Part shown: positions 24,412-31,575 of the stretch, piece after piece
How the letters are laid out: every line of letters starts with the position of its first letter
How positions within the stretch are numbered: the first letter of the stretch is position 1
NCBI RefSeq assembly: GCF_003149045.1
Contig: NZ_QGDU01000018.1
Location: 17,847 to 81,846 of the forward strand
Direction: 5' to 3'
From: Fibrobacter sp. UWR4
GTDB lineage: Bacteria > Fibrobacterota > Fibrobacteria > Fibrobacterales > Fibrobacteraceae
DNA: 64,000 nt
The notes under the pieces: model-generated
Seen by the model: only the letters and a program-made list of their open reading frames with translations
Database searches by the model: none
What the model was told of the DNA's origin: nothing
Position numbers and translations under genes: made by a program

Positions 24412-24744
24412 TTAATCGATTTCGTATTCGGCAATATTGCCTTCGCTTTCCTGGACCGTCACCTTGTAGCAGTTGGGAATCTGGTCGCAGATCCACTTGG
24501 CCAAGTTTTCGGCGGTGGGATTGAAGTCCACCACGTCATTGATGTACTTGTGATCCAGCTGCTGGGAGATGATTTCCTTGGCGGCCTTGAAATCGATGAC
24601 CATACCGTTGGCGTCCAAGGTCTTGGACTGGCAATATACGGTAATGATCCAGTTATGTCCGTGAAGATTCTGGCACTTGCTTTCGTAGTTCAGTGCCAGC
24701 TTGTGTGCGCCCGATACTTCAAAGCGCTTCATTATTCTGTACAT
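24412..24744 (-). CDS. queD: 6-carboxy-5,6,7,8-tetrahydropterin synthase QueD
   Basis: A 110-residue QueD/PTPS-family enzyme acting on dihydroneopterin triphosphate ahead of QueE. Zn-binding His residues are in SGAHKLALN (His 14) and CQNLHGHNWII (His 29 and 31); the catalytic Cys lies in the preceding ESKCQNLHG segment. VIDFKAAK and LDHKYINDV near 50-70 and the C-terminal Glu (VQESEGNIAEY) complete the active site. It is the first gene of the queD-queE pair. I saw no convincing preQ1 riboswitch upstream. Confidence 0.95.
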   Translation of the reverse strand: MYRIMKRFEVSGAHKLALNYESKCQNLHGHNWIITVYCQSKTLDANGMVIDFKAAKEIISQQLDHKYINDVVDFNPTAENLAKWICDQIPNCYKVTVQESEGNIAEYEID

Positions 24745-25160
24745 GAGATACCTAGTTTTGTTTATAGACAGGATGGTTTTTCGAACTGTCCCGCGACTAA
24801 AGTGAGTGTCGCAGTGAATTGATGTTGAAAATATAGTAAATGTTTGCGTGTTGGCATGCTTCGCATGCTACACCCTGCGGTTTGGCTATAAAAACAAGCA
24901 AGCTTGTTTTTGCATCCAAACCTTGTGCGTGTTTGCTCCTTCGGAGCCAACTTGCTGCACCTCAGATATGCCGGTGAGCAAGCTCCCCGTCGCATCTTCG
25001 GTTTGCGTGTTGGCACTTGCAAGGTCCAAATATGCTCGTCGGGAGCAAGTGCTACATTCTTGGGTTCGGTCATGCCGGTGAGCAAGCTCCCCGTCGCGAC
25101 TCTCACCCTGCGAATGTTTCACGTGAAACACAGCAAGGCGAAGCCCGCCAACAAAGAATA
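24745..25160. repeat. Hairpin-repeat cluster (module C and relatives)
   Basis: 416 bp with no gene, made almost entirely of short-loop hairpins: GCATGC-TTC-GCATGC (24856-24870), AAAACAAGC/GCTTGTTTT (about 24890-24911), enclosed by GGTTTGG/CCAAACC, GCTCC-TTC-GGAGC (about 24929), and CACTTGC/GCAAGTG (about 25014-25052). The segment GCCGGTGAGCAAGCTCCCCG then TCGC occurs at about 24969 and 25074. parS 4 is at the right end. Confidence 0.6.
25115..25130. other. parS site 4
   Basis: TGTTTCACGTGAAACA, a perfect consensus copy at the right end of the hairpin cluster. Confidence 0.95.
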
Positions 25161-25604
25161 CTACATTCCCCAAAAATTGAAGCGGATGTCGTAGTGTTTG
25201 GACAATGTAAAAGGAATGGTTTCGCCTTTCCATTGGATAGTTGCGGGTATTTCCCCATCTACGACATTGCCTTCTTCAGAAAGAAAATAGGCACATAAGT
25301 GGTCATATTTCCAATATGAACCCTTGTATTTTCCAAGAGAAGTAGTCAATACAGGACATTCATTGTCCTCTGTATCAGGCACTTTTATTTCAAGTGTAAA
25401 TCCAGAGTTATGGAACCACGTCGGAATTATTGGTATGATAATGCCAGCTAGACCAATTCCCGAGTTGTATCTTTTTTCGTCAACATTCAGGTTTTCGGTG
25501 ATTGTCCCATTTTCAGGTCTCCAGGATGTAGAGACATAAAGATGCGCACAAGAACAGAACTCAAAGCAAAATGCAATAATCAATAGTCGTAAAATAGTCT
25601 TCAT
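25161..25604 (-). CDS. Lipoprotein of unknown function
   Basis: A 147-residue predicted lipoprotein, signal LLIIAFCFEFCSC with the lipobox Cys after Ser. ATG at 25604 was chosen because AGGAA lies at proper distance; the ATG six bases earlier overlaps that site. The mature protein has a middle PDTEDNECPVLTTS segment and ends IQWKGETIPFTLSKHY and DIRFNFWGM. The upstream neighbour (25629) has the same layout, including an ECPV motif followed by a short strand and a K-G-E near the end, so the two look like old paralogues. No known family. Confidence 0.6.
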   Translation of the reverse strand: MKTILRLLIIAFCFEFCSCAHLYVSTSWRPENGTITENLNVDEKRYNSGIGLAGIIIPIIPTWFHNSGFTLEIKVPDTEDNECPVLTTSLGKYKGSYWKYDHLCAYFLSEEGNVVDGEIPATIQWKGETIPFTLSKHYDIRFNFWGM

Positions 25605-25628
25605 ATACATTCCTACTCATTATTTGCA

Positions 25629-26198
25629 TTAGGCATCAGGATACCAAAATGGATGATAACCCCACCACTGTCTCTTTACAAAGAGGTATCGTTTTTCTTC
25701 CCCTTTGTGTTTTATAGTATATACTTGCTGCTTATCGATGGGTAACTTTCCATAATGACATAGGTCGTAGTGATTATTAATCCCGGTAATATCTTCCGGC
25801 TCGTTTTCCAAAATCTTTCCATAAAAAAGATCGTCGTTGGCGTATACCACAGGACATTCCTCACCTTTTTTAGCCCATATTACAAAGTCCCCTGTGTGGC
25901 GATCAGGATGTGGACCCTGATAATTTTCTCCCAAGGGAATAAATGGGATAAAAAAAATGAACCATGAGTTAGCAGTAGTTTTGGTGTAGTAATCCCAGAT
26001 TTCGTAGTCGGTATTTAGTGATTTTGGATTACCTTCAAATGTACTTTCAGGTGGAATCACCTTACCATTATCATCCAATAAGTTGGGTTCGTACCAGATG
26101 AAGTTATGGTAAAGGGAGCAACCTTCCTGGCAAAACATACCTAGAAGCAAAATGAGAATGGTGAAAAATGAAGAGAAGGAAAATGCAGTGCGTTGCAT
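25629..26198 (-). CDS. Lipoprotein of unknown function, paralogue-like
   Basis: A 189-residue predicted lipoprotein: hydrophobic FFTILILLLGMFCQEGC, with the Cys before SLYHN as likely lipid site. The mature part includes SWFIFFIPFIPLGENYQ near 80, KKGEECPVVYANDD near 112 and ends in IKHKGEEKRYLF and WGYHPFWYPDA. It shares the ECPV and terminal KGE pattern with the gene 24 bp downstream (25161-25604). Lower GC than neighbouring genes and a flanking repeat cluster hint at a mobile or recently acquired pair. Function unknown. Confidence 0.6.
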   Translation of the reverse strand: MQRTAFSFSSFFTILILLLGMFCQEGCSLYHNFIWYEPNLLDDNGKVIPPESTFEGNPKSLNTDYEIWDYYTKTTANSWFIFFIPFIPLGENYQGPHPDRHTGDFVIWAKKGEECPVVYANDDLFYGKILENEPEDITGINNHYDLCHYGKLPIDKQQVYTIKHKGEEKRYLFVKRQWWGYHPFWYPDA

Positions 26199-26230
26199 AA
26201 AGTGGTCCCCCGATAACCACTAGTAATATA

Positions 26231-26261
26231 TAAAAATTCCAGGAGGCTGATTCGTTCCTGG
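26231..26261 (-). terminator. Terminator after GNAT gene
   Basis: Stem CCAGGA/TCCTGG with an 11-nt loop, then AATTTTTATA on the minus strand. Confidence 0.6.
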
Positions 26262-26314
26262 GACTTTTTAATCTCCTGAGGCCTGTGATGATTATATACT
26301 CGAGCCTTGAACCT

Positions 26315-26827
26315 CTACAGTTCCATAAAGAAGATCACGGCATCCACGAAACCCAGTTTCTTGTGGTTGAAAGCTCCGGGCAGTCGGCAAAGTTCCTTGA
26401 AGCCCAGGCTCTTCCACAGGTGCATGGCCGGCTCGTTGGTGCTGATGACGAAGTTGAACTGGATCGACTTGAATCCCATTTCGCGGGCGACCTTGATACA
26501 ATCCTCGCCCATCTTGCGGCCGACACCCTTTCCACGGGTTTCACGTGAAACCATAAAGGAGGCGTTTGCCACATGGCTGCCTCGCCCACGGTGGTTCTGG
26601 ATGATTTTGTAGAATCCCAGAATTTTGGAACCTGCGCTATCCTTGCCTGCGTCCGAGACGGTTTCTTCCATTACAAAGCTGGTGACGCCCTTTCCGAACC
26701 AGTAGTCGTATGCGTCCTGGTCGCTGGCGGTCTCCTCGAAATCGTATGTATCGCCGCCCTGAATCACTTCGCGGAAAATGGGCAGCATCTGGGGAAAATC
26801 ATCAGGAGTAGCTTTACGAATTTGCAT
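26315..26827 (-). CDS. GNAT-family N-acetyltransferase
   Basis: A 170-residue GNAT protein. It opens MQIRKATPDDFPQMLPIF, the usual first strand-helix. The acetyl-CoA pyrophosphate loop is RETRGKGVGRKMGE (about residues 94-107, RGxGxG type), followed by QFNFVISTNEPAMHLWKSLGF, the common C-terminal motif. The substrate is unknown. The parS-like palindrome at 26537-26552 lies in the coding sequence and encodes VSRET just before the CoA-binding loop. Confidence 0.9.
   Translation of the reverse strand: MQIRKATPDDFPQMLPIFREVIQGGDTYDFEETASDQDAYDYWFGKGVTSFVMEETVSDAGKDSAGSKILGFYKIIQNHRGRGSHVANASFMVSRETRGKGVGRKMGEDCIKVAREMGFKSIQFNFVISTNEPAMHLWKSLGFKELCRLPGAFNHKKLGFVDAVIFFMEL
26537..26552. other. parS site 5 (inside GNAT gene)
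   Basis: GGTTTCACGTGAAACC: a perfect palindrome with the TTTCACGTGAAA core; first and last bases differ from consensus. Confidence 0.8.
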
Positions 26828-27162
26828 GATTAGTAGTTAGTAGGAAGTAGGCAGTGGTTGATCGCTTGCGCTCCCTTTGAACTATATAGTGGCGCTTCGC
26901 GCTTTTTATGTTATATAATATAGTAAGTGATATGCGTGCGAATGCAAAAAAGAATGTGTTTGTTAAATAATGTGTTCTAAAAACTCCATTATATATATAT
27001 TAGTGTGGTCAAATGCCAAAAGACTGGATTCTTCGACTCCACTACGTTCCGCTCAGAATGACACTAGGGGTAGAACGCTAAGTATTTCAAACCTCAATGC
27101 ATCCGCAGGATGCGACCTCTCACCTCAAACCTCAAAGGCCACAAAGTGGCCGACCTAAAAAT
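26828..27162. other. Repeat-containing intergenic region
   Basis: 335 bp with no gene. It holds a TAG-rich tract (26829-26860), the hairpin GGCGC-TTC-GCGCT-like (about 26892), AT repeats (TATATATATA near 26992), the REP-like element at 27023-27063 and a GGCCAC-AAA-GTGGCC hairpin (27138-27152) just before the next gene. Confidence 0.5.
27023..27063. repeat. Dispersed REP-like repeat
   Basis: GGATTCTTCGACTCCACTAC then GTTCCGCTCAGAATGACA: a copy of the widespread 'TCATTCTGAGCG...GTCGAAGAATC' intergenic element seen in many bacterial phyla. Confidence 0.6.
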
Positions 27163-27561
27163 ATGGAAGAAGTAGTAAAGTTTCTCAAGGAATGTGGCGC
27201 CTATTTCCTGGCAACCGTAGACGGAGATCAGCCCAAGGTTCGTCCCTTCGGTACCGCTGAAATCTTCGAAGGCAAGCTGTATATTCAGACTGGCAAGTCC
27301 AAGAACGTTTCCCAGCAAATCGCTGCAAATCCCAAGGTCCAGATTTGCGCCATGAACAAGACCGGCGACCAGTGGCTCCGTCTCAGCGGCACCCTGGTGG
27401 AAGATGATCGCCTGGAACCCAAGGTTCACATGCTGGATGCCTACCCCAGCCTCAAGGCCATGTACAAGGCTGAAGATCCCAACACCCAGGTTCTCTACTT
27501 CAAGGACGCCGAGGCCACCTTCTGCAGTTTCACGGCTGCTCCCCGCACGGTGAAGTTCTAA
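27163..27561 (+). CDS. Pyridoxamine 5'-phosphate oxidase-like flavin protein
   Basis: A 132-residue protein of the PNPOx-like split-barrel fold. It starts with a helix (MEEVVKFLKECG), then the strand YFLATVDGDQPKVRPFGTAE that contacts FMN phosphate in this family, KLYIQTGKSKNVSQQI, and a last barrel strand ending TAAPRTVKF. Such small members bind FMN or F420 and reduce or oxidise unidentified substrates; it is not the biosynthetic PdxH. The true start is taken at 27163; the 22 upstream codons are repeat sequence. It lies just left of the origin-like region. Confidence 0.85.
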   Translation: MEEVVKFLKECGAYFLATVDGDQPKVRPFGTAEIFEGKLYIQTGKSKNVSQQIAANPKVQICAMNKTGDQWLRLSGTLVEDDRLEPKVHMLDAYPSLKAMYKAEDPNTQVLYFKDAEATFCSFTAAPRTVKF

Positions 27562-28000
27562 AAGTGGATGTTGACGCCGAGTTTTCGGCATGGCGTAGTG
27601 TTGATAGATTATCCACTAGTAATTAACAATTTTGTTGTTTTATCCACGTTCAGAGATGAATGTGGATATTTTTATTAACAAATCATCTATTCACAGCCTT
27701 CTGTTATGAGTCCTCATTTTTATACAGATTGTGAATAGATTTGGTGAAAAAATTGAGATTTAATGCTGCGTTCTTTAAAAACTCGTTGAAAATCAAAAAG
27801 TTAGCGAAGTGTTTCACGTGGAACATTTATGCGTGTCTGTTGTTGATTTGTTGATAGTTTTTAAAACAGTCGTCAAAAGTCAAAAAATCTGCATGTTGAT
27901 AAAATGTTTAATTTGTTGTTAAAAGACGGGGATAGATTATTCTTGTGAACACTCTATTCACATACCCCCAAAATACCCTGTTTATTAGTATATTTAGGTC
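27562..28000. other. Candidate replication-origin region
   Basis: 439 bp, strongly AT-rich, no gene. DnaA-box-like 9-mers are TTATCCACT (27609), TTATCCACG (27640) and TGTGGATAT (27661), each one mismatch from TTATCCACA or its complement. CTATTCACA-type motifs occur at 27687, 27730 (inverted) and 27954. A parS-like site lies in the middle at 27810. Gene direction mostly diverges around this zone. dnaA is not adjacent, so the assignment is tentative. Confidence 0.4.
27810..27825. other. parS-like site 6
   Basis: TGTTTCACGTGGAACA, one internal mismatch to the consensus parS. Confidence 0.7.
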
Positions 28001-28678
28001 ATGGAAAAGATTCTTGATAATTCTGTCCGCGGTGGCCGCACGATTTTCTGGCTGAAAGTCATGCTGGGTGCATTTTTCGTAGTGTGCGCCCTTATGTTTG
28101 CGCTGGTGCGCGCTGGCGTGGCGGCAGTACCTGGAGACATGGACAGTACGTTGCCCATGACAATTTTAGTTCTGCTGCTGGGAACTTTTGCGGCAGGCCT
28201 TGCCCTGCTGGTGATTTTTGCTATCCAGGGGTGCTATTGGGTCGCCTGGATGTATCGCTCCGTGACGAACCTTCGAACTCTGGGTGCGACTAAACTTCAT
28301 CCCTTGCTGGCGGTCATTCTCAGTGTCATCCCCTATGTGGGCATGCTGATCCATTCCCTAGTGTTCCGTGAGATGGTCCGGAAACTGGACGGCAAGCTGA
28401 CGGAACTGGGTGTGGAACATCCAGAGGTTTCCATGAACAAGGTGGGCGCCTTTGCCGGACTTTACCTGATGAGCATTATTGCGCCCCTGGTGAATGATGG
28501 CCATGTCACTACGGCAATCGCCCTGGTGGTGGGCGTTGCGTCCATGGTCTGCTATATTTCCGCTTTGACCGTCTATGTCCAGCAGGAAAAATTACTGCAG
28601 GCGGCTGGCCAGGAAGAAATCATCCGCCGCAAGGTGGACGAGGTCCTGAAGCAGCGCGAGGCTACTTCAGGTAATTAG
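28001..28678 (+). CDS. DUF4328-like membrane protein
   Basis: A 225-residue protein with about six membrane helices (residues about 16-42, 52-80, 99-120, 145-165, 168-195). The central WMYRSVTNLRTLGATKLHPL segment resembles the W-x-Y-R-x-x-x-N-L motif of DUF4328 proteins, in which it precedes a Pro-containing helix; here PYVGMLIHSLVFREMV follows. The C-terminus is a charged cytosolic helix. Role unknown. TATATTTA lies 4 nt before the ATG with no Shine-Dalgarno, so the mRNA may be leaderless. Confidence 0.6.
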   Translation: MEKILDNSVRGGRTIFWLKVMLGAFFVVCALMFALVRAGVAAVPGDMDSTLPMTILVLLLGTFAAGLALLVIFAIQGCYWVAWMYRSVTNLRTLGATKLHPLLAVILSVIPYVGMLIHSLVFREMVRKLDGKLTELGVEHPEVSMNKVGAFAGLYLMSIIAPLVNDGHVTTAIALVVGVASMVCYISALTVYVQQEKLLQAAGQEEIIRRKVDEVLKQREATSGN

Positions 28679-28685
28679 AATCTCG

Positions 28686-29651
28686 TCAACGGTAAATTTC
28701 GGGATTCTTGCTGCGGAAGCGGCGGTGGGTCCAGCCGTACCACAATGCGGGATTTTCTTGGATCCGTTCTTCCAGCCAGTTGCGGTAGGCGCCATCGATG
28801 ATTGAACCATGGGCATTCTCCGGATGATTATGGTCATGCTGACGCAGGTCGGCATCGGCTGCACTTATTACGGAATCTTGTGGGTTCGTCTCGGATTCCA
28901 AGGCGTGCAGGATTTTACGGCTCCCCCGCTCCTCGATCCAGCAGAAAAATACGGGAGTGTCCGGGCGGTGTTTCAGCAGGAAGTCGGGAACGGGATTATG
29001 GCGGACTTTGCAGCCCAGGAAAGTTCCGTCAAGAGCGCTCCCGATTCTGCTATCCTGATCGGCCAGCAGGCAGAACAGCTGTTTTTGGCCGTTGCAGTCA
29101 GGTGCGTTACCATCCAGTAGGTTCAGAAATTCCCGAGGCGTCTTGGCGTCGATGGAATAAGGCCGCCCGCGGACGCATCTCACTTTTTCGTAGACGTAGC
29201 GGTTCAGCCATGCGGGCTTCAGCGGGATGAAACTTGCCTTCAGCGGGACGCCGAGGGCACATAGCCAGGCGCCGCTAGCTTCGTAGTTTCCGTAGTGTGC
29301 CGTCAGGAAGATTCCGCCCCTACGCATCTTCCCGATGGTGGTTGCCGCACCCTCCGCAAGTTCAAAACTTTTACCGCCGACTTTGCAGGGATACTGGTCG
29401 CAATTCTCAGGCAGCTTCTTATAGGTGTCGAAACAGAACAGCAACTCCCCCACATGGCGGGTCAAGTTCTTCAGCATCCTTTTGTAGAGATTGCGATTCT
29501 GCTGCGGGTCATGCTGAACTTGTTTCAGCATGACGTCCTGTACATACTTCAGATTCGCTTCCACCGTCTTTTTCTTCCAGCCGCAAGTGAGCAGAACCGC
29601 GTAGGCGGCACTTGCAAAAATACGGGCTGAAATTTGACCGAGGAGGCTCAT
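28686..29651 (-). CDS. Lysophospholipid/lipid A-type acyltransferase
   Basis: A 321-residue acyltransferase of the LpxL/HtrB family, which adds secondary acyl chains to lipid A at the inner membrane. The HX4D/E-type motif reads TAHYGNYEASGAWL (His near 120), followed by LLADQD and the PVFFCWIEERG strand. A 27-bp palindromic repeat (29508-29534) lies in frame and adds the residues DVMLKQVQH near position 40, in a segment between the N-terminus and the catalytic core. The gene starts one base into the stop codon of the barnase-like gene (TAATG), so they are translationally coupled. Confidence 0.85.
   Translation of the reverse strand: MSLLGQISARIFASAAYAVLLTCGWKKKTVEANLKYVQDVMLKQVQHDPQQNRNLYKRMLKNLTRHVGELLFCFDTYKKLPENCDQYPCKVGGKSFELAEGAATTIGKMRRGGIFLTAHYGNYEASGAWLCALGVPLKASFIPLKPAWLNRYVYEKVRCVRGRPYSIDAKTPREFLNLLDGNAPDCNGQKQLFCLLADQDSRIGSALDGTFLGCKVRHNPVPDFLLKHRPDTPVFFCWIEERGSRKILHALESETNPQDSVISAADADLRQHDHNHPENAHGSIIDGAYRNWLEERIQENPALWYGWTHRRFRSKNPEIYR
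29508..29534. repeat. Palindromic repeat inside acyltransferase gene
   Basis: Arms GTCATGCTGAA and TTCAGCATGAC around CTTGT. The core CTGAACTTGTTTCAG recurs at 54725-54745 and 54790-54810 outside genes. The 27-bp length keeps the reading frame. Confidence 0.75.
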
Positions 29652-30163
29652 TAGTTCTTCTGTATTTCCAATTTTCTGAAACTCTCGTAGTGGTCCGCAG
29701 TATAATATATAACGCAGCCGCTCTGGTAAATCAATCTCTTTGTCCCGCGACTTGCCATGTTACCATAGTCCACATCGGCTTCGTGGTATTTGCCCTCGGG
29801 TAACAGTTTTTCATTGTTACTAAAATTGTCTCCCCCGATCATGACGCCCAGGGTTTTCCAGGGGTTGAAATTCCACTTGCTGAAGGTGTTCCCCGTGGAA
29901 CTTTCGTAGAGTTTTTGCCCTTCCCCTTTATTTACATAGTTTTGCGGGAGCTTGTCGAATCTGCAGAGATATGCCGCCACGGAATCTCGTGCGGTGTATT
30001 TGCCTGATTCCTCTACAGCATCATAGATATTTTGGGATGTTTCGCTTGGGGAACCGGGTTCCTCGTCTTCTGTAATCGTATTTTCAGTAGGCGTGCTACA
30101 TCCGACAAAAAAGCTGTTGACAAACAGGCTTGCAAGTATGATATAGATGTATGCGGTTCTCAT
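29651..30163 (-). CDS. Barnase-family ribonuclease, lipoprotein-anchored
   Basis: A 170-residue predicted lipoprotein (signal ILASLFVNSFFVGC, then STPTEN) whose residues about 60-165 align with barnase (microbial RNase of the N1/T1 superfamily). Landmarks: SVAAYLCRFDKLPQNYVNK for the first helix with the active-site Lys, IGGDNFSN for the core, HEADVDY whose Glu equals the catalytic base Glu73, RLIYQS whose Arg equals Arg87, and TADHYESF whose His equals the acid His102. The position of barnase Arg59 is Asn here. It should cleave RNA after purines outside the cytoplasm. No barstar-like inhibitor gene is nearby. It is coupled to the acyltransferase gene. Confidence 0.85.
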   Translation of the reverse strand: MRTAYIYIILASLFVNSFFVGCSTPTENTITEDEEPGSPSETSQNIYDAVEESGKYTARDSVAAYLCRFDKLPQNYVNKGEGQKLYESSTGNTFSKWNFNPWKTLGVMIGGDNFSNNEKLLPEGKYHEADVDYGNMASRGTKRLIYQSGCVIYYTADHYESFRKLEIQKN

Positions 30164-30228
30164 ATCGCAGAATATAGCATTTGAAATACTGAATGGTCTT
30201 TTCTATCTTTCGCACCAAGGAGATCATT

Positions 30229-30540
30229 ATGGCAAAAAGAGAAAGGCTGGTTATTGCCGGCAACGCCAAGGGCTCCGCGAAAGCCGCCTGCGATTCCGCG
30301 AAGGAATCCACGGCCATGCGCGCCCTACGAATCGATGGCTCCTGTAACGGACGAACCCTCCGTACCAGAGTCATCAGGAACAAGAAACTCTACAACCGGA
30401 ACTTTAAGCACAAGAAGTCCTTCGCCGATGCGGGGGACTTCCCTTTTTTATGGACTTTTTTTCCAGGACGAAGGATTTATGGCTCTCAAAACAAACTTTT
30501 GTTACTATTATTTAGCACAAATTTTTTTTACGGCTTGTGA
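30229..30540 (+). CDS. Small basic protein of unknown function (end uncertain)
   Basis: AAGGAGATCATT before ATG is one of the strongest ribosome binding sites in the window, and the first 70 codons look coding: an Ala/Lys-rich start (MAKRERLVIAGNAKGSAKAA) and a very basic middle (LRTRVIRNKKLYNRNFKHKK). I recognise no family; it may bind nucleic acid. The frame then runs through a terminator-like hairpin (arms AAGTCC/GGACTT, then CCCTTTTTT, 30417-30450) into a poly-T-rich, non-coding-looking tail, so the last 30 residues may be an artefact of a frameshift or lost stop. Confidence 0.45.
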   Translation: MAKRERLVIAGNAKGSAKAACDSAKESTAMRALRIDGSCNGRTLRTRVIRNKKLYNRNFKHKKSFADAGDFPFLWTFFPGRRIYGSQNKLLLLLFSTNFFYGL

Positions 30541-30585
30541 TTATTAGTTTATCTTCAAGTGGTAATTTTAGGAAAGGAGAAAACA

Positions 30586-31488
30586 ATGGCTACATCTACA
30601 AAACCTAAGGCAAAGCTTGTTATCGCAGTTTCTGGCGGTGGCGCTCTGGGCATTGGCCCTCTGCAGTTCATGCGCCGTCTGGAAAAGGATCTGGGCAAGC
30701 AGCTGGGTGATATTTCTGTCGCATTTGCCGGTACCTCCACCGGTTCCATTATCGCTGGCGCCCTGTGCCGCGGCCTGGATGCCGAAACGGTCTACGGTCT
30801 CTACCGCGAAAAGCTCCCCAAGATCTTCAAGAAGAAGAAGAACCTGGGCGTGCTTTCCTCTGACTACGTGAAGTACGAAAACGCTGGCCTCAAGGAATCC
30901 CTGTACGAAATCTTCGGTAACAAGAAGATGAACGAATTCCCCAAGCCCATCTACATTCCCACTACCTTCATGAACGGCGAAAGTGTGGAAAAGGTCTGGG
31001 ACCGTAACGACTCCTGGATGGACCAGGCTTTTGCCATCATGTCCAGCTGCTCTGCTCCCACTTATTTTGATTCCCTGTCCATCAAGCAGGGTAGCAAGAC
31101 CTGCTACTACTGCGATGGCGGCATGTGGGCGAACGACCCCATCATGGCCCTGGAAGCAGGTATGAAGAAGTCCGGCGAAGTGGAAAACTTCAAGATCCTT
31201 TCTTTCAACACAGGTATGCTCGTCCCCAACAACAAGCCCAAGAACTTTACCGCGGTGGGCTGGCTTTCCTACATCATGGATAACTGGATTGCCCGTACCG
31301 GTAACGCCAACCTGTTCGAAGCCCGTGCAAACCTGGGCAAGGAAAACATTTTCCGCTGCGAACCCAAGGTGGAAAAGTCCTACCCCATGGATGACCTGAA
31401 GAAACTGGACGAAGTTTCCAATATTTGGGACGAATACTACGAATCCGTGAAGGCCGACGTCATCAAGTTCGTGAAATCTACCCTCTAA
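30586..31488 (+). CDS. Patatin-like phospholipase
   Basis: A 300-residue patatin-family lipid acyl hydrolase with a Ser-Asp dyad. The oxyanion loop is VSGGGALGIGPLQF (residues 15-28), the nucleophile elbow is AGTSTGSIIAG (GxSxG, Ser near 53), and the catalytic Asp is in YCDGGMWANDP (DG[G/A], near 179). It has no signal peptide, so it probably acts on membrane phospholipids from the cytosol. The start at 30586 follows GGAAAGGAGAAAACA. A terminator follows at 31516. Confidence 0.93.
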   Translation: MATSTKPKAKLVIAVSGGGALGIGPLQFMRRLEKDLGKQLGDISVAFAGTSTGSIIAGALCRGLDAETVYGLYREKLPKIFKKKKNLGVLSSDYVKYENAGLKESLYEIFGNKKMNEFPKPIYIPTTFMNGESVEKVWDRNDSWMDQAFAIMSSCSAPTYFDSLSIKQGSKTCYYCDGGMWANDPIMALEAGMKKSGEVENFKILSFNTGMLVPNNKPKNFTAVGWLSYIMDNWIARTGNANLFEARANLGKENIFRCEPKVEKSYPMDDLKKLDEVSNIWDEYYESVKADVIKFVKSTL

Positions 31489-31515
31489 TTTTGCTGTATA
31501 CGCAGAATGTCTACA

Positions 31516-31545
31516 AATCCCTCGCTTTGGCGGGGGATTTTTCTG
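31516..31545 (+). terminator. Terminator after patatin-like gene
   Basis: Ten-pair stem AATCCCTCGC/GCGGGGGATT with loop TTTG, then TTTTTC. Confidence 0.9.
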
Positions 31546-31562
31546 TCCTGTCCAGATTTAAC

Positions 31563-31570
31563 TATATTTG
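31563..31570 (+). promoter_or_regulatory. TAnnTTTG motif before the nucleotidyltransferase-like gene
   Basis: TATATTTG ends 5 nt before the ATG at 31576 and no Shine-Dalgarno is present, so transcription may start at or near the start codon. Confidence 0.45.
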
Positions 31571-31575
31571 CACCC

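Noticed and set aside
24745..24800. preQ1 riboswitch upstream of queD
   Set aside because: No H-type pseudoknot pattern or A-rich tail could be found; the gap is filled with hairpin repeats.
25161..26198. Toxin-immunity pair
   Set aside because: Both are lipoproteins of the same layout and neither shows a toxin motif; similarity points to duplication instead.
31507..31575. Upstream ATG for the nucleotidyltransferase-like gene
   Set aside because: It would place a strong terminator hairpin inside the coding sequence.
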